Assembly (NCBI GenBank): GCA_026770575.1
Contig: MU657226.1
Location: 1 to 64,000, forward strand
Length of the DNA: 64,000 nucleotides
Source of the DNA: Pelagophyceae sp. CCMP2097
Lineage: Eukaryota; Sar; Pelagophyceae
Direction of reading: 5' to 3'
A program made the position numbers and the translations under genes. The notes below the pieces were generated by a model. The model saw nothing but the letters and a program-made list of their open reading frames with translations, had not been told where the DNA came from and did no database searches. This document shows positions 1-11,961 of the stretch, piece after piece (positions within the stretch are counted from its first letter, which is position 1; each line of letters opens with the position of its first letter).

Positions 1-1740
1 GTCGACCGACAATGGCCGAGACGGCCCGGACGTGAGACCCACAGACGATGTTGGGAAAACGGCGCTGTGCGTTTTGGGATCTCCGTTTGAAGAAGTCCTC
101 AAGAAGGGTCTTGGAAAGAGAGACAGCCGCTTTCCTCTTGTGCTGTGTTCCTGCTGCTCGTTTGGCATGACTCAAGTTTCTTTGCAATGCAAGGCATGGC
201 AATCGTACGCAGCCTCGGCTTTAGGGATCCTATGACGTCGTCCTCGTCGATTGAGCGTGAGTCATGCATGTTTTGTCATGCTGGCTATTTTTATGAGACC
301 TCGTCGTGTGACAGTCGAGGACCGTTATACGTCGCCCATCATTGCTATGGTGAAGGCCCACGGATTTCGGCGTCGAAAGGTTTGGTTTTCAGCGAAAAAG
401 GGTCCTTGAATTTCAGCGAACTTTTGGACTGCGCCGGGGCCGGAGAGCGTGCCCTCTCTGCCAATATCCGCTTGCGTAGGCTGGCGACGTCGTCTTGAGG
501 TTTCAGTCAATTTATAAAGTCTCGAAAACCTAAAGAAGCACAAAGAAGGGTCCATGCTTGGCTTGATGCATCGTCGTCCAAGGAGCGCCGCGTGTGCGCC
601 GTACATTGCATTGTCTCGGGTATCCCCTGTCACAGGTCGATCCGAGCTGGTGAAGGGCCTCGCCACGGAGCGAGAGCATCAATCTGTCAAGCGCCTACAT
701 GTATAGGACCAGTCTCAACGTGTCCATGCCTCCATCACCTAGGCCGCCGACGACGACGCCCCCGCCGCGTCCGGCGCCAACGCAGCGCCGCCTTCCGCTG
801 CGGTGCATCGTCGGATCTCTGCGCCACGGCGGCGTGGAACATCCCAAGCCTTGGAACATCCCAGGCCTTTGAAACGGAAGGGCGTCCAAGTTCCAAAATC
901 AAATAGCCGGTCAGCGGTGGCGGTGGCGCGCACACGCGGAGCTCCCGTGACGTCGGGAGCGAGAGCACACGCCGCGCTATCCTCTGGAATCGCCCCGGTG
1001 CGGATGAGGCGACAGCATGCGACCGCAAGTCGATGTGGCCGCGAGGCACGACCGCGAGGTGGGCATGGCGTCTAGGATGACGGCGTTCGCGCCGCGCCTC
1101 TTGGCGTTTATGGACCTGTTCGGTTGCGGGGAGCGCCCGCGAGGAGCGGCGTGCGCCGTCGGGCATCTTCCTATGCCCAGCATTGACCCAACAGTCGAGC
1201 AACAGGTTCCTCCCTGACCCTGTGAGCCCAGCATTGACCCAACAGTCGAGCCCCTGTGAGCACGCGGGTCGGCCGACGACGACGTCCCGGCGCTTGCCTG
1301 GCGGTGTTGGGCCATGCATAGTTCGGAACTAGAATCCCCAGTCGACGGCCACGTGTGAGGGAGCGTGAGCACGGTATGAATCATTTTGTTGGGGACCCTT
1401 CTCGGCCCCTTTCTTGGGGATCCTTCTTGGGACCCCGGAGGTGCCTGGCGCTCACCGTCGCAGCGACGGGGACGGGGGTGCACGTCTCCACGGCGCACCG
1501 CGGCGCCGACGACGCGCAGATGCTCGCGCTCCAGGCGTCGGACGGGCTCGCAAACGATTCTCTGCGCGCTCAAGGACTTCACCGTCAACGGCTCGTTCAC
1601 GCTGAGACAATAGCCGTCGGGTGCGACCTCGAGGCGACGCTCGTGCGCCGTTCGTTCGCCACGGCGTCCCAGCGGCCCGGCGCTGATCTCCGGGGGCGGG
1701 GCACGACCCAAAGCATGCAAATGCAATATTCCGGCAAGAC
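1..1740. other. Gene-poor left edge
   Basis: No reading frame here looks like a conserved protein or joins others through good splice sites. The open frames are short, low in conserved character, and overlap on opposite strands as expected in GC-rich DNA. Two small direct repeats are present (listed separately, and a 17-bp GGAACATCCCARGCCTT duplication near 836-870). The stretch could hold the 3' part of a gene lying to the left, but nothing supports a call. Confidence 0.5.
1175..1251. repeat. 26-bp direct repeat, two copies
   Basis: The same 26 bp (beginning GCCCAGCATTGACCCAAC) occurs at 1175-1200 and 1226-1251, start to start 51 bp, with a CCCTGTGAG motif also repeated around the second copy. 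It looks like a recent local tandem duplication in non-coding DNA. Confidence 0.8.
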
Positions 1741-4173
1741 TTAGTGCTGTCCTGCGTCGCAACCGGGGATGGCGGCGCGGCAGGTTGGGCAGCGCATGTC
1801 CTGCTGGAGCCACTTTCGGATGCAGGCATTGTGATAGACGTGCTTGCAAGGCAGCTTTTTGACCTTTTCGCGGTCCACAAAGTCTTCCAAGCAGATGACG
1901 CAAGCCGTGTCGCATTCGTCCTCCTTGGCCGGCGTCTTCCAGACCGCCGTGGCCAGCGCGCGGCCGATGAGGCGGGCGCGGTCCGCCTTTGAGGATTCTG
2001 AAGCGCGGGGGGCAGCGTCGAGCGCGAGGAGAGCGTCGTATGTCATCTCCGAATCGCGCATAAAGTCCGAACCGCCCGGCGCCGGCCCGGGGCCGCCGCG
2101 CTGCGTCGGGCGCGCGGGCCGCGGCTGGCGCGGCGGCGGCGCGCGGTGGGGGAGAATGTCGCCCAGGCCGCCTTGCCACTCACCGCCGTCGCCGCCGCCC
2201 CAGCGTGCTGTGCGCGACGCCGTCGTCGCCACGGTAGCGTACGCCGCGGAGCCGATGGCGTCGGGCCGCCGCCGCCTTAAAACGAGGACGTCTTCGAGGC
2301 CGCCTCCCCAGCCGCCGTGGTCGTCGACGCGCGGGCGGCCGTCGTCGTCGACGCCCATGCCGCCTCGTGATCCAGCCGTCTCGTGCTCCAGCCGCGCGTA
2401 CGCGTCCGCCTCGGCCGCCGCCGCCCGAGCGCGCCGCCGCACGACGAGGACTTCCTCGAGGCCGCCGCCCGCGTCGTCGTGCTCGCGCCGCCGGTGCGCC
2501 AGCGACCCCTCGCGGTGCCGCCGCATCGCCGCGAAATCGGCAGCCACCGCCGCGTCCTCGCGCGCGCCCGTCTCCGCGTCCTCATAGCGCAGGTGCGGCG
2601 CCAAGAGCCAATCATGAAGCGACTGCTCCCGGACCGCTTCCGCGAGCCGAACTGCTTCCGAGACGTCTTCCGAGGCCGCCCTTGGGCGCGCGCTCGCCGA
2701 CGCCGCGGCATCCCGCCCCGCAGAAACGTCCGCCGCGCCGCCGCCTCCACCCCGCGAGCCGGCCGCCGTGCGCACTGGCGAGTACGCGCGCGGGTAATCG
2801 CGGCGGCGCGCCGTGTCGACGTAGCCGCCGTGGTGCTCCAGGCGAGGCCGGCTTCGACCGCCGCCCGCGAACCCGCCGTCATCGTCCGGCGGCGGCGGCG
2901 GCGGCGAGTCCGTCTCCGCCGGCGGCGGCGGCGGCGACGGCGTGCGCCCGCGCGCCGCCCCGCGAGACGCCCGCAGCGCCGGCGAGCGTTCGTCGCCGTC
3001 GTGCGCCGACGCCTCGGCTCTCGAAAAACATCCCGCGTTCAAGCCGCCATCACGCGGCGTCGACGTGGCGCCGCTCGTCGACGTGGTGCCGCCGGTCGAG
3101 CCTCTGGCCTGCCACGGATCTTGGCGCGCGGCGCCGCGTCGGTCGTGGTCGTCGGGGCCCGGGCCGTCGAGTCCGTCGCCGCGGCGCCGCGGCTGCGTCG
3201 CGGAGGCGCACGGCGCGAGGACCGCCTCGAGCGGTTCGGCGCCAAAGCCGTCGTCGCGCCGCCGCCGGTCGCGCGGCGTCGTCTGTGGCGTGTAGCCGCG
3301 CTGCGGCAGCGCCGCCCTCGAGTCGCGCGCGGACAGCACGGCCTCGAGCGGCACGTCGCCGAACGTCGACGGCGTCCGCGGCCGTGGCGAGGCCTCGGGC
3401 CGCCGTCGCAAAGCGCCGTCGCCGTCGTCCCGCGGCGGCGGCGGGTCGTCGGGCGGCCCGGGTGAATTCGCGGCATCCCGTGCGTCGCCGTCGCCGCCGG
3501 GCCGTCGCCGGCCGCGGCCCGCGTGGCCGCTGCGGAGCACGGCCTCGAGCGGCTCGTCGCCAAAGGACGACGCGACCCTCGCGTGCGCGCGCGGCTGCTG
3601 CGTGGTGCCGCCCGGTGGCGCGGCCTCGCCGCGCGACGCGGGCTTCGGGTGGCGGCGCTCGTCGTCGCGGTGCAGCGCCGTCCGCAGCACGTCTTCCAGG
3701 GATTCGCCTTCAAAGGCGCCGCGGTCTTGCCTCGCGCGCCGCACAGCGGGTGGCCCCGACGGCGTCCCCGACGGCGGCGGCGGCTCGCGCGCCGTGGGCC
3801 GCCTCAGGGCGTCGCCGAGGCTCGCGCCGTGCCACGGGTCGTCGGCTGCTGCGGCGGCGCGCCTCGGGTCGTGCGCCGCCGCCGCCGCTTCGCCGGCAGC
3901 GTCCCATTCTTGCTGCCATCGCGTGCGGATCGATGCAGTTGAGGCCGGCTTGCGCAGCACCTCGTGCAGGCCCGCGCCCTATCGGAAACGGTCACCTTCG
4001 ATGAGGACATACCGAGGCGCATCCCGTGGCTCGAAAGGCCAAAGGCACGGGGGACGCACGGGCTCCGCGGCGGCGGCCGCGGCGGCGGCGACGGCCTGTT
4101 TGCGCTCCGCGAAGACCGACGCGCGCACGGACGCCAGCAGCTGCCGCGTGCGCTCGACGTCCGTGGCCGCCAT
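1741..4173 (-). CDS. RING-H2 finger protein, probable E3 ubiquitin ligase
   Basis: The C-terminus carries a complete RING-H2 finger (CVICLEDF ... CKHVYHNAC ... RCPTCRAAI), the C3H2C3 zinc ligand order of E3 ubiquitin ligases. The rest, about 700 residues, is disordered and rich in Arg, Pro, Asp and Gly. It contains about nine spaced copies of a short motif G-x(0-3)-L-x-x-[VIA]-L, for example GESLEDVL, GDEPLEAVL, GLEEVL and GLGDIL. Preferred model: exon 1 at 4060-4173 (ATG at 4173), an 81-nt intron 3979-4059 with donor GTGCGT and acceptor GATAG, and exon 2 at 1741-3978. Phases match, giving about 783 aa. Without the intron an in-frame TAG would block the first exon. The gene is divergent from ATP synthase alpha across 264 bp. 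The substrate is unknown. Confidence 0.8.
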
Positions 4174-4437
4174 GGCCGTCTTGTGAGGACCGCCCGCGCG
4201 ACACGGCGTGACGGGATGATCGCTGAATTAGCGCCGGCTTCGAAGCCGCCCGGAGGCTGGCCACCAGGGGACGCGTCGTCATTCGCTTCGCCGTACGCCC
4301 CGGGACGCGTAGCGAGGTCGCGTTTTGCGCCGCGTCGGCGCGCCGCGCCGGCGCTCAAACAAATCCTCGGTCCGTTGGCTCTTGAAGGGTCCGGTGAGTG
4401 TTATCGCGGGGTGTGTCGGCCACTGACTTTCGCAGCC

Positions 4438-5832
4438 ATGTTGTCGCGCCTTGCCCGCGTCGTGCCGCGGGCGCTGCAGCATGCGGCGGTCGCGCGGCGC
4501 TCCATGGCGAGCGTCGTCGAGCTCTCGTCGTACCTCGAGCAGCGTATCGGGGACATTGCCTCTAAGGACACGACGGCCTCGTTCAGCGAGATGGGCAACG
4601 CGCGGCGCGGCGTCCCGGGCGCGGGGGGGGGGGGCGCGGCGGCGGCGGCCGGCGCGGGGGCCGCCCCGCCGAGCGCCGCCGAACCGGCGCGCCGCCCCCC
4701 GCGGCGGCGGCTATTAAATAAAAGGCGGTTTCGACGCGGGTATTGAAGGGTTCAAACAACGCGCGTAGGTCATCTCCGTCGGCGACGGTATCGCGCGCGT
4801 CTACGGCCTCAACTCCGTACTTCCTCGCATCCGGCGTCCTTTGTCGGGATTTTTTCGCGGCCCGCCCGAGGGGGGGGCAGGACTCGCGGCGGGACGTCAA
4901 GTGAATCTTTTGCCGTAAAATTGGCGGCGGGGCGAAAAGGGAATCGCGCCATGAAATAGCCGCGCCCGCGGGGCAGCCACGCGCCCCCGCTCCCACGGCG
5001 GGACCGGGCGGCGGTCGACGGGGGTCGCGGCTGGAGGCGTCGCGGTGCGGTGTGGCGGGTCGGCGCGGCCTCTCCCTTCTGCGGCGCGGCCATACGCTTG
5101 GTCCTAGGTGCAAGCGGGCGAGATGGTCGAGTTCTCGTGCGGCCTGCGCGGCATGGCGCTGAACCTCGAGGAGTCGTCGGTGGGCGTGGTGATCTTTGGC
5201 GACGATCGTCAGATTCTCGAGGGTGACACCGTCAAGCGCACGGGCAACATCGTCGACGTGCCCATCGGCAAGGGCCTGTTGGGCCGCGTCGTCGACGGCC
5301 TCGGCGAGCCCATTGATGGCGCCGGCCCGCTCAAGGACGTGACGCGGTCGCGCGCCGAGGTCAAGGCCCCCGGCATCATCCCGCGCAAGTCCGTCTCCGA
5401 ACCCGTGCAGACGGGCCTCAAGGCCGTCGACGCCCTCATCCCCATCGGCCGCGGCCAGCGCGAGCTCATCATTGGCGATCGCCAGACGGGCAAGACGGCC
5501 ATCGCGTGAGTGCCCGCTTCGTTAGTGCCGAGACTAAGGGAGATGCCGCGGTGCCTTCTGAGGCCCTGACTCGAAGACCTTTAGGATCGACACGATTATT
5601 AACCAGAAGACGAAAGGCGCGGACGCTCTCATGTGCATCTACGTCGGTGTCGGGCAGAAGCGGTCGACGGTCGCGCAGCTCGTGGGCCAGCTCGAGGAGT
5701 CGGACGCGATGAAGAACTGCATCATCGTCGCGGCCACGGCGTCCGAGTCGGCGCCGCTCCAGTTCCTTGCGCCGTACACTGGGTGCACCATGGGCGAGTA
5801 CTTCCGCGACAACGGCATGCACGCCGTCATCT

Positions 5833-5863
<31 letters not shown>

Positions 5864-6569
5864 GTACCGCCAGATGTCGCTGCTGCTGCGCCGCCCGCCC
5901 GGGCGCGAGGCGTACCCCGGCGACGTGTTTTACATTCACTCTCGCCTGCTGGAGCGCGCGGCCAAGATGGGCGTCGCGGCGGGCCTGGGCTCGCTGACGG
6001 CGCTGCCCATTATCGAGACGCAGGCCGGCGACGTCGCGGCGTACATCCCGACGAACGTGATTTCGATCACGGACGGCCAGATCTTCTTGGAAGCGGAGCT
6101 GTTCTACCAGGGCCAGCGGCCGGCCATCTCCGTCGGCATCTCCGTCTCGCGCGTCGGGTCGGCGGCGCAGGTCAAGGCGATGAAGCAGGTCTCGGGCACG
6201 ATGAAGCTCGAGCTGGCGCAGTACCGCGAGGTCGAGGCCTTTGCCAAGTTTGGTTCCGACCTGGACCCGTCGACGCAGCAGCAGCTGAACCGCGGCATCC
6301 GCCTCTACGAGCTGCTCAAGCAGCCGCAGTACTGCCCCATGGAGGTCGAGGACATGATCGTCCTCCTCTTCGCCGGCACCAAGGGCTACCTCGACAAGGT
6401 GCCGGTGACGCGCATCGCCGCCTACGAAAAGGAGTGGCTCGCGCACGTCAACACCCTCCACAAAAAGTTCTTCACGGACATGAAGGCCAACAAGATGGCC
6501 ATCTCCAAGGAGCTCGAGACGGAGATGCACGCCGTCTGCAAGGCCTTCACGGCCCAGTTCATGGCCTAG
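4438..6569 (+). CDS. ATP1: Mitochondrial ATP synthase F1 subunit alpha (nuclear gene)
   Basis: Encodes the alpha subunit of the F1 head of mitochondrial ATP synthase. A basic, Arg/Ala-rich presequence ([20 protein letters not shown]) precedes the core. The core has the P-loop [11 protein letters not shown] split by an intron, then [12 protein letters not shown] and the conserved C-terminal domain, ending FTAQFMA. Exons: 4438-4599, 4769-4816, 5108-5505 and 5585-6569. Intron 3 (79 nt) has donor GTGAGT and acceptor TTTAG and restores GKTAIAIDTIINQ exactly. Intron 1 has no good GT donor. Family alignment (MGN joined to VISVGDG) places the junction at AAC/GCGCGG, a GC-AG intron, with a weak GT twelve bases on as the alternative. 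Intron 1 also contains a long G-run. The length suits the family and the copy appears intact. Confidence 0.95.
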
Positions 6570-7233
6570 GCAGTTCGCAGATTTCGATGGCGAGAACGGG
6601 GCCCCGGGACGCGCCCGAAGGACACCCTGCCCGACGTCGACGGCGAGCCGCGAGGCGCGCCGCTCACCACACCATAGCCGATGTGCCCTTTTTTTAAAAG
6701 TCTCTTAAAGGCACTTAACCTCCGTTTTACGTACTATCCCTAGGAATTCCTATCATGCTTATTATCCATCCTGGGTTGACTGGGTGGGGCTTAAACCGAA
6801 GGGGTCTAGGAATTCCTATGTCAATAAACTCCAAACGAAGTCAGGCTTCCAGGCCGGAAGGCCCTTGGCCATGCCTTGGAGCGCGCGTCGCCAGTTTCCC
6901 GGGGCGTCTCCTCGCTGAGGTAATGGCCGCCAATCACTTTGGCCCTTCGTTCTTGGTCTGTCGGAGCGCCCTGCGGCGTGCGATGGCGCTAGTTGGCGTG
7001 TCGGTGCTAAAGCAGAGGGTGAAGACCGATTTTGATTGGCCCAGGGTTGGGTCCGGTCCTCTGCTCTGGCACTTGCCGCTTCAAAGTTGCTCGTCCCGCG
7101 ATATCTCCCGCGACTCGGACTGCCCGGCGCCCCACGGTAACCCCGCGGATCTCAGACCCGTCTCCGCGGAGGGCGACTTTCGTTCCTACCGCGCGCGCGC
7201 GAAGGTCCATGCCCATCCCGCGGCTCAGTGACA
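6570..7233. other. Intergenic region with two palindromic repeats
   Basis: No coding frame is supported between the ATP synthase stop and the F-box relic. The stretch just after the ATP1 stop includes a T-run and AT-richer DNA (6689-6830) suited to a 3' end. Two perfect copies of the palindrome TAGGAATTCCTA lie at 6741-6752 and 6807-6818. Confidence 0.5.
6741..6818. repeat. Two copies of palindrome TAGGAATTCCTA
   Basis: Perfect 12-bp palindromes at 6741-6752 and 6807-6818, 66 bp apart. The same word recurs in intergenic DNA at 32.6-32.8, 38.7 and 55.7 kb. It is strikingly AT-rich against the GC-rich background. Confidence 0.85.
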
Positions 7234-7590
7234 ATGGACATTACCGACAAAGCCGCGCGAGCTGTCAAGTCGCGACCAGCCGCCGCCGGTGCCGCGCCGG
7301 CGCTCGAGGTGTTTGAGCTGAGCGACCTTATCGCGCTCATTCTTCGCCTGACGGCGTCACCAGACACGCTCTTTTTGTCCAAGGCAGTCGCTCGGAATGC
7401 GCGAACCGTGGCGCCGGTCGTGCGCAGGCTCGTCTGGAAGGACCTGATCCTCAAGGGCATAGCAATCCTCAAGGGGCACGGCGCGGCTCTGGCACGTCGC
7501 ACTCTAATGTTTATACTCCAGAGTCGTCGAACCGGGGTTGATGGCTCTCGTCGCTTCTTCTCGAGTCGAGCAGTCGGCGGGTCCACCTGA
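7234..7590 (+). pseudogene. Truncated F-box-like/WD40 paralog (N-terminal module only)
   Basis: From ATG 7234 the frame gives an N-terminal module with the segment APALEVFELSDLIALILRL, then LFLSKAVARNARTVAPVVRR and ILKGIAILKGHG. The same module heads the two WD40 genes at 48.0-48.9 and 54.2-55.0 kb, where it leads into WD repeats. Its spacing resembles an F-box-like helical module. Here homology ends at the first GH of repeat 1 (about 7485), and no WD repeat follows in any frame. I read it as a decapitated copy of an expanded family. A short expressed F-box-only protein remains possible. Confidence 0.6.
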
Positions 7591-7870
7591 AGAACGAGGT
7601 TGCTTGCCTAAGATACACCCTCCCCAAAAGGGAAGGTTGCAGGTATGCAACGACGATGCACTCTCGCATGCCCGCGACGCTCGGCGTGGTGCCCGGCGCA
7701 CGAGTTTGGGTTGGCGGCAGCGAAAGTCCCGCCGCGGCAGCCCGACGACGAGTTTACGTATACGTATCTTGCCCTTGCACATGAGTTCTTACGTTTTTGT
7801 TTAAAAGTAACGTTTAAAAAAGAAATTGAAACGAACCTTCTCCGATTCGCGAAGGTTTTGGTTGAGGAAC

Positions 7871-9460
7871 ATGGTTCGGTCGCGGCGGTTGGCCGTCGTC
7901 GCATTGGCATGCCTGCGCCTCGCCGCCGCGGCGCCCGCGTTGCGCGCAAAAAAAATGGACCGCGGCTTGTTGAAAAGCGCGTCGCACCGCGGCGGTGCGC
8001 TGGCCGTGCGTGCGGCGGCCGCCGCCGACGCGGCAGCCGAGGCGCACCGCGTCTCGCTGGCCACGTCGACGATGCTCCTGGTCAAGAACAACATCGGGTT
8101 CAGCTCGCTGACGCTGGCGTCTGCGGCGGTTGGGAACGGCATAGGCACGACGGTACGTAACTTTTGACTGCACGGGTGCCCATTGTCACGGGCGACGGAT
8201 CGAGGTAGAGCCCAACCTCCTCTCGCGATTCCCGAAGTCCTCAAACGACTCAAACGGCGCCGCCGACGCCGATAATAGGTGCTCGTCATCGCGCTGACGG
8301 TGTGGATGTCCTCGTACGGGTTCGAGCTCATGGGCCAGGCCTGCGACGCGACGAAATCGAGGCAGCGTCAAGCGGGCCGGGGCGCGGACGACTGTACCCT
8401 CGCCTCAATCTCGAGCGCCCACGGCCTCCGCGGCAGCGGCTTCGCCTGGGAGGCCGGCGTCGTCGTCTACTCGTGGGTGGTCCTAGTCTGCTATGTGCCT
8501 TTTCTGGCGGGGACGATCCAGCCGCTGCTCAGCAACGCCTTGGAGGGCCGCCAATCGGCGGCCCTCGCCTGGCGCGTCTTGCGGCACCTCGCCACCTCGC
8601 GGCGCGACATGAAGCTCGCGATCTGCGGCTGCATCTTCCTGCCGCTGTCGTTTTTGACTTCTTTTAAAGGTGTCATGGCCGCGGTCTGCACGCTCGGCAA
8701 CTTTTCAGCCCTCTATTTCGTCGCGTTTAGCCTCGTGCGGTCTTTCGACGGGTCTTACGCCGCCGGCGGCCGGTTCTTCAACGGCGCGCCCGTCGTTATT
8801 CCGACGGGCTTGTTTGCAGTCGGCGCCCCGGCGCGGCTCTTGGACCTCGTCTGGCGGGTATCCTTCGCATCCTCATGCCACTACGCGTCCCCAAGATATC
8901 ACGCGCAGCTGCGGAACCCGACGATGCCGCGGTTCCGGAGGATGGCGCGCATAGCGTATGCGTCCTTAGCGGCGTTTTACTGCCTCGTCGCGATCGTCGG
9001 GTCCAGGACGTTCGGCCAAAAGACGGCCGCTCTCGTGCTCGAAAACTACGCAGTCGACGACCCGCTCGCCGTCGTCGCCCGGTGGCTCTACATCGTCGTC
9101 GCGCTAAGCATTTATCCGCTCATCTTTTCAAATGCCGCGAGGGCCCTCCACCGCGCCGTCAAGCGCAACTTTGGCGAACAAGCCCCGTACGTCTCTACAG
9201 TCGTGCTGCCGTTCTGCTTCGCCATCTTCGCCGCCGCGCTGCGGTACGACGACGTCGGCAAGCTCGCCTCGTTTGCTGGGAGCTTCTTCGTCCCATTTTT
9301 CGCGCTCTTGCTCCCGGGCGCGCTCGCCATCATGCGGAGCAACCAAGCAAACGCAAAACGCGGCCGCCGCTTCGCAGTCGCCTGCGCCATGCCGCCCCTC
9401 GGACTCTGCCTCGTCTTCGAGGGCCTCCGCCGTATGTTCTTCTCCAGTAGCGCGCACTAA
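7871..9460 (+). CDS. Amino acid/auxin permease family (AAAP, SLC38-like) transporter
   Basis: A polytopic membrane protein of the AAAP secondary-transporter family, which moves amino acids with H+ or Na+. The N-terminus after ATG 7871 is a signal-like segment (RRLAVVALACLRLAAAAPAL). The family's first helix follows (STMLLVKNNIGFSSLTLASA), and a HYASPRYHAQL segment corresponds to the conserved HYNAP-R-Y loop. Roughly ten hydrophobic helices can be traced to the stop at 9460. Exon 1 is 7871-8152, the 126-nt intron (GTACGT...AATAG) is 8153-8278, and exon 2 is 8279-9460. The join is in frame across helix 1-2 (GNGIGTT/VLVIAL). The substrate and the membrane it sits in are unknown. The stop lies 92 bp from the convergent U2AF65 stop. 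Confidence 0.8.
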
Positions 9461-9552
9461 GAAACGGGCTACGAAGGAAGAGGCGCCCGGGGGTCGAACT
9501 CTGGGGGATCAGTCCATGGCAGAGAGTCGGACAATGGGGAGCGCTTTACGGA

Positions 9553-11552
9553 TCAGTCCATATCCATGTCGACCAGGGGTGGTGGTACGACGGGCGCCGG
9601 CGGCGGTGGTGCGGGCGCGGGGGCCGGCTCCGCGGCAGCTGCTGGAGTCGTCGCGACGGCCCACGCCGGCAGGCCTGACGTGGCCGTGGGAGACGGCGCC
9701 GCCGCCGTCGGTGGCATGGCGGCCGCCCACGCGGGGACGCCGCCGTTGGCCGTCGGCGCGGACATCTGCGGCGGCGGCGGCGGCGGCGGCATGGCGTATG
9801 TTTGCGCGTGGCCGTTGCTTTCGGGCGGGGGCGGCGGCGGCGGCGGCGGCGGCGGCTGCGTGCGCGGCAGGGGCGGCGAGTCGAAGACCTTTTGCTTGTA
9901 CAGTTCCTTTGGGTAGAACGCGGCGTCGATGATCCGGTCGTCGAACGCGCGGCCCTGCAGCGCCAGGATGGCGTCCTCGGCGGCCACCACGTCCTGGAAC
10001 TCGATGAACGCGGTCCCAAGCCCGGCAAAGTGCTCGTCGTCCGTCGTGCGCGAGGTGTCGGGCCGGGGCACTTCGAGACTGACGACTTCGCCGTACGACC
10101 CCACTTCGTCGCGCACGTCCTCCACAACCTCGGCGTAGGCGGCGTCGTTTGCCAAGTCGGCGACGCAGATCATGTTGCGTAAAGCGACGACGTTTGATTT
10201 CCGCTCGCAGTCGTGGTGCGGCGGGGCCCCGACTCGGCGGTCCGACGTCGGCTCCAGCAGCGTCGGAATCATCTGCGGCGGCACTCTTTGGACTTCGAGC
10301 TTCTGCGTGCCGATTCTGAGCGAATTTAGAGCCGAGACAACCGAGTGGACGAAGCGGTCGTTTTCGTATTTGAAGATGCACGTCCCCTTTGACTTGCCCG
10401 CCGCGTCCAGCAAAAGGTTAAAGTCCTTGACTTCGCCAAAAGGGAGGAAGAGTTCGTATAAAGTCGTCGCGTCGATGTGCTTTGGCAGGTTCATCACCAT
10501 GAGGACGTTGGAGCTCAGCATAAACGGCGACACGCCCGGGGCAAGCGGCGCCGCCGCGGCCGCGGCCGCGGCCGCCGCCAAAGCCGTCGCGCCCGTCGCC
10601 GCCGCCGAGACGGGCAGCGCTTTCGGACGGTCGATTCGGAGCTTGCAGCCACCGAGCTCGATGCCGTTGAGTTTCAGAGCTTTAGTAGTCTCTTCCACGC
10701 TGCGGAGCTCGCAAAAGGCGTACGACCCATCGGGTGACGTCCAGACGTGCACGATAGGATTCCCGTGCGTCGCGGTGAAGCCGAGTTCGTACATGGCCGC
10801 GCCGAGGAAAAGTTGCAGCTGCGCGCCGCCGAGGCCCGGGGGCAGGTCCGCGACGAAGATTTCGCGCTGCGCCTTCGTCGCGGCCAGGTTCTGCTGCAGC
10901 GCCAACCCCGCAGCGACGGCGGGATTTATCAGCTGGCCCTGGGCGCCCATGACTCCCTGGGGCGCCATGCCGAGCATGGGTAGCCCCGTGCCCTGGCCCG
11001 TGTAGCCGCCGCCCATGCCGAGCTGCTGCATCTGCGCGTGGTTCTGCGGGATCGGCGCGCCGCCGGGAAGAGTCGGCACCGGGTTCATGCCCGTCATCTG
11101 CTTCATGATCTGCAGCTTTGCCAGGGCCTCGCCCACGCCTACGCGAGGCGTCGCTACAGGCCGGCGTCGACGACGAAAGGGGCAGAAGACAAAGGCCCAC
11201 GCCAGGTAGAGAACGCTCTCAAGGACCCTCTGGATGGTTCGTGGACGCGGTGGCTGGCTGAGGTCGGGGTTTTCCTTCATGATGGTAGTCAGCGACAGAG
11301 ACGACTGCGGCGCCTCCTCCTCGGGCTCCGGCGCGCGCACGCTCCGCGAGGGGGGCCCATAATCGTCGTACTTGTCCTTCTTCTTCCTACGCGGGCGGTG
11401 ACCGCCGTTGCCTCGTTGCCCGCCGTTGCGCGGCCCACGCACCTTCGGCGGTCTCGCGACTTGCTGCGGTCGCGCGACTTGCTGCGGTCGCGCCGCCGAC
11501 GGTCCTTGTCCTTGTCGCGGTCGCGCCGAGACCGCTCCTTGTCCCCGCCCAT
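9553..11552 (-). CDS. U2AF2: Splicing factor U2AF large subunit (U2AF65-like)
   Basis: The protein that recognises the 3' splice-site polypyrimidine tract. It has an N-terminal RS domain (RDRSKSRDRSKSRDRRR), RRM1 with RNP2 IFVADL, RRM2 with VLMVMNL and KGTCIFKYEN, and a C-terminal U2AF-homology motif RRM containing GRAFDDRII. A Pro-rich tail follows, with repeated PAW motifs. The start is ATG 11552. A 56-nt intron (11387-11442, donor GTGCGT, acceptor CGTAG) joins the RS exon to KKKDKYDDYG in frame, giving about 647 aa. An odd hydrophobic stretch (VLESVLYLAWAFVFCPF) lies between the RS domain and RRM1; no phase-compatible intron removes it, so it may be coding or an undetected splice. The long Pro-rich and Ala-rich runs are simple-sequence expansions. 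Confidence 0.9.
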
Positions 11553-11961
11553 GCCGCCGCGCGTCCAAGCCTCTCGCCGACCTAGATTATTTAGAGGCCG
11601 TTGGGCCCAACCGTCGGATATTCGGGACGGATTCAAATCCGATTTTGAGTGACGGACGAAGTCAAAGGGACCCGCAAACGTGAGGCCCAGGACCGGCTGC
11701 GTCGGGGTGCCGCGCGCCGTGCGTCGCGCGCGTGCTTAAGCTCAGTTCCCTTCACAGGGCAGTGCGGAACCGCGGGATTTTGGCGAAGATCGCGCCAGCG
11801 CGCGAGGAAGCCGTACGTGTGTCTCAAACGGCGGCCCCGACCCTCGTGCATCTGCGTCGTCCTCAAACTCCAAAGTTCTTCCGAGCGCGCGAGAATTCGT
11901 TCAATTCGAAGGCACTCGCGCCGAGTCGCGGGTCTATTGTGAAGACGGGGCTTGTTAGGTT

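Noticed and set aside
1355..1744. Possible small gene at the left edge
   Set aside because: Overlapping open frames on both strands, no conserved motif and no credible splice sites.
3979..3981. Recoded or readthrough TAG in the RING gene
   Set aside because: A standard 81-nt GTGCGT...TAG intron in matching phase explains it.
2367..4004. Long plus-strand frame opposite the RING gene (about 545 codons)
   Set aside because: Arg/Pro/Ala-rich antisense shadow of a GC-rich gene; no domain or splice support.
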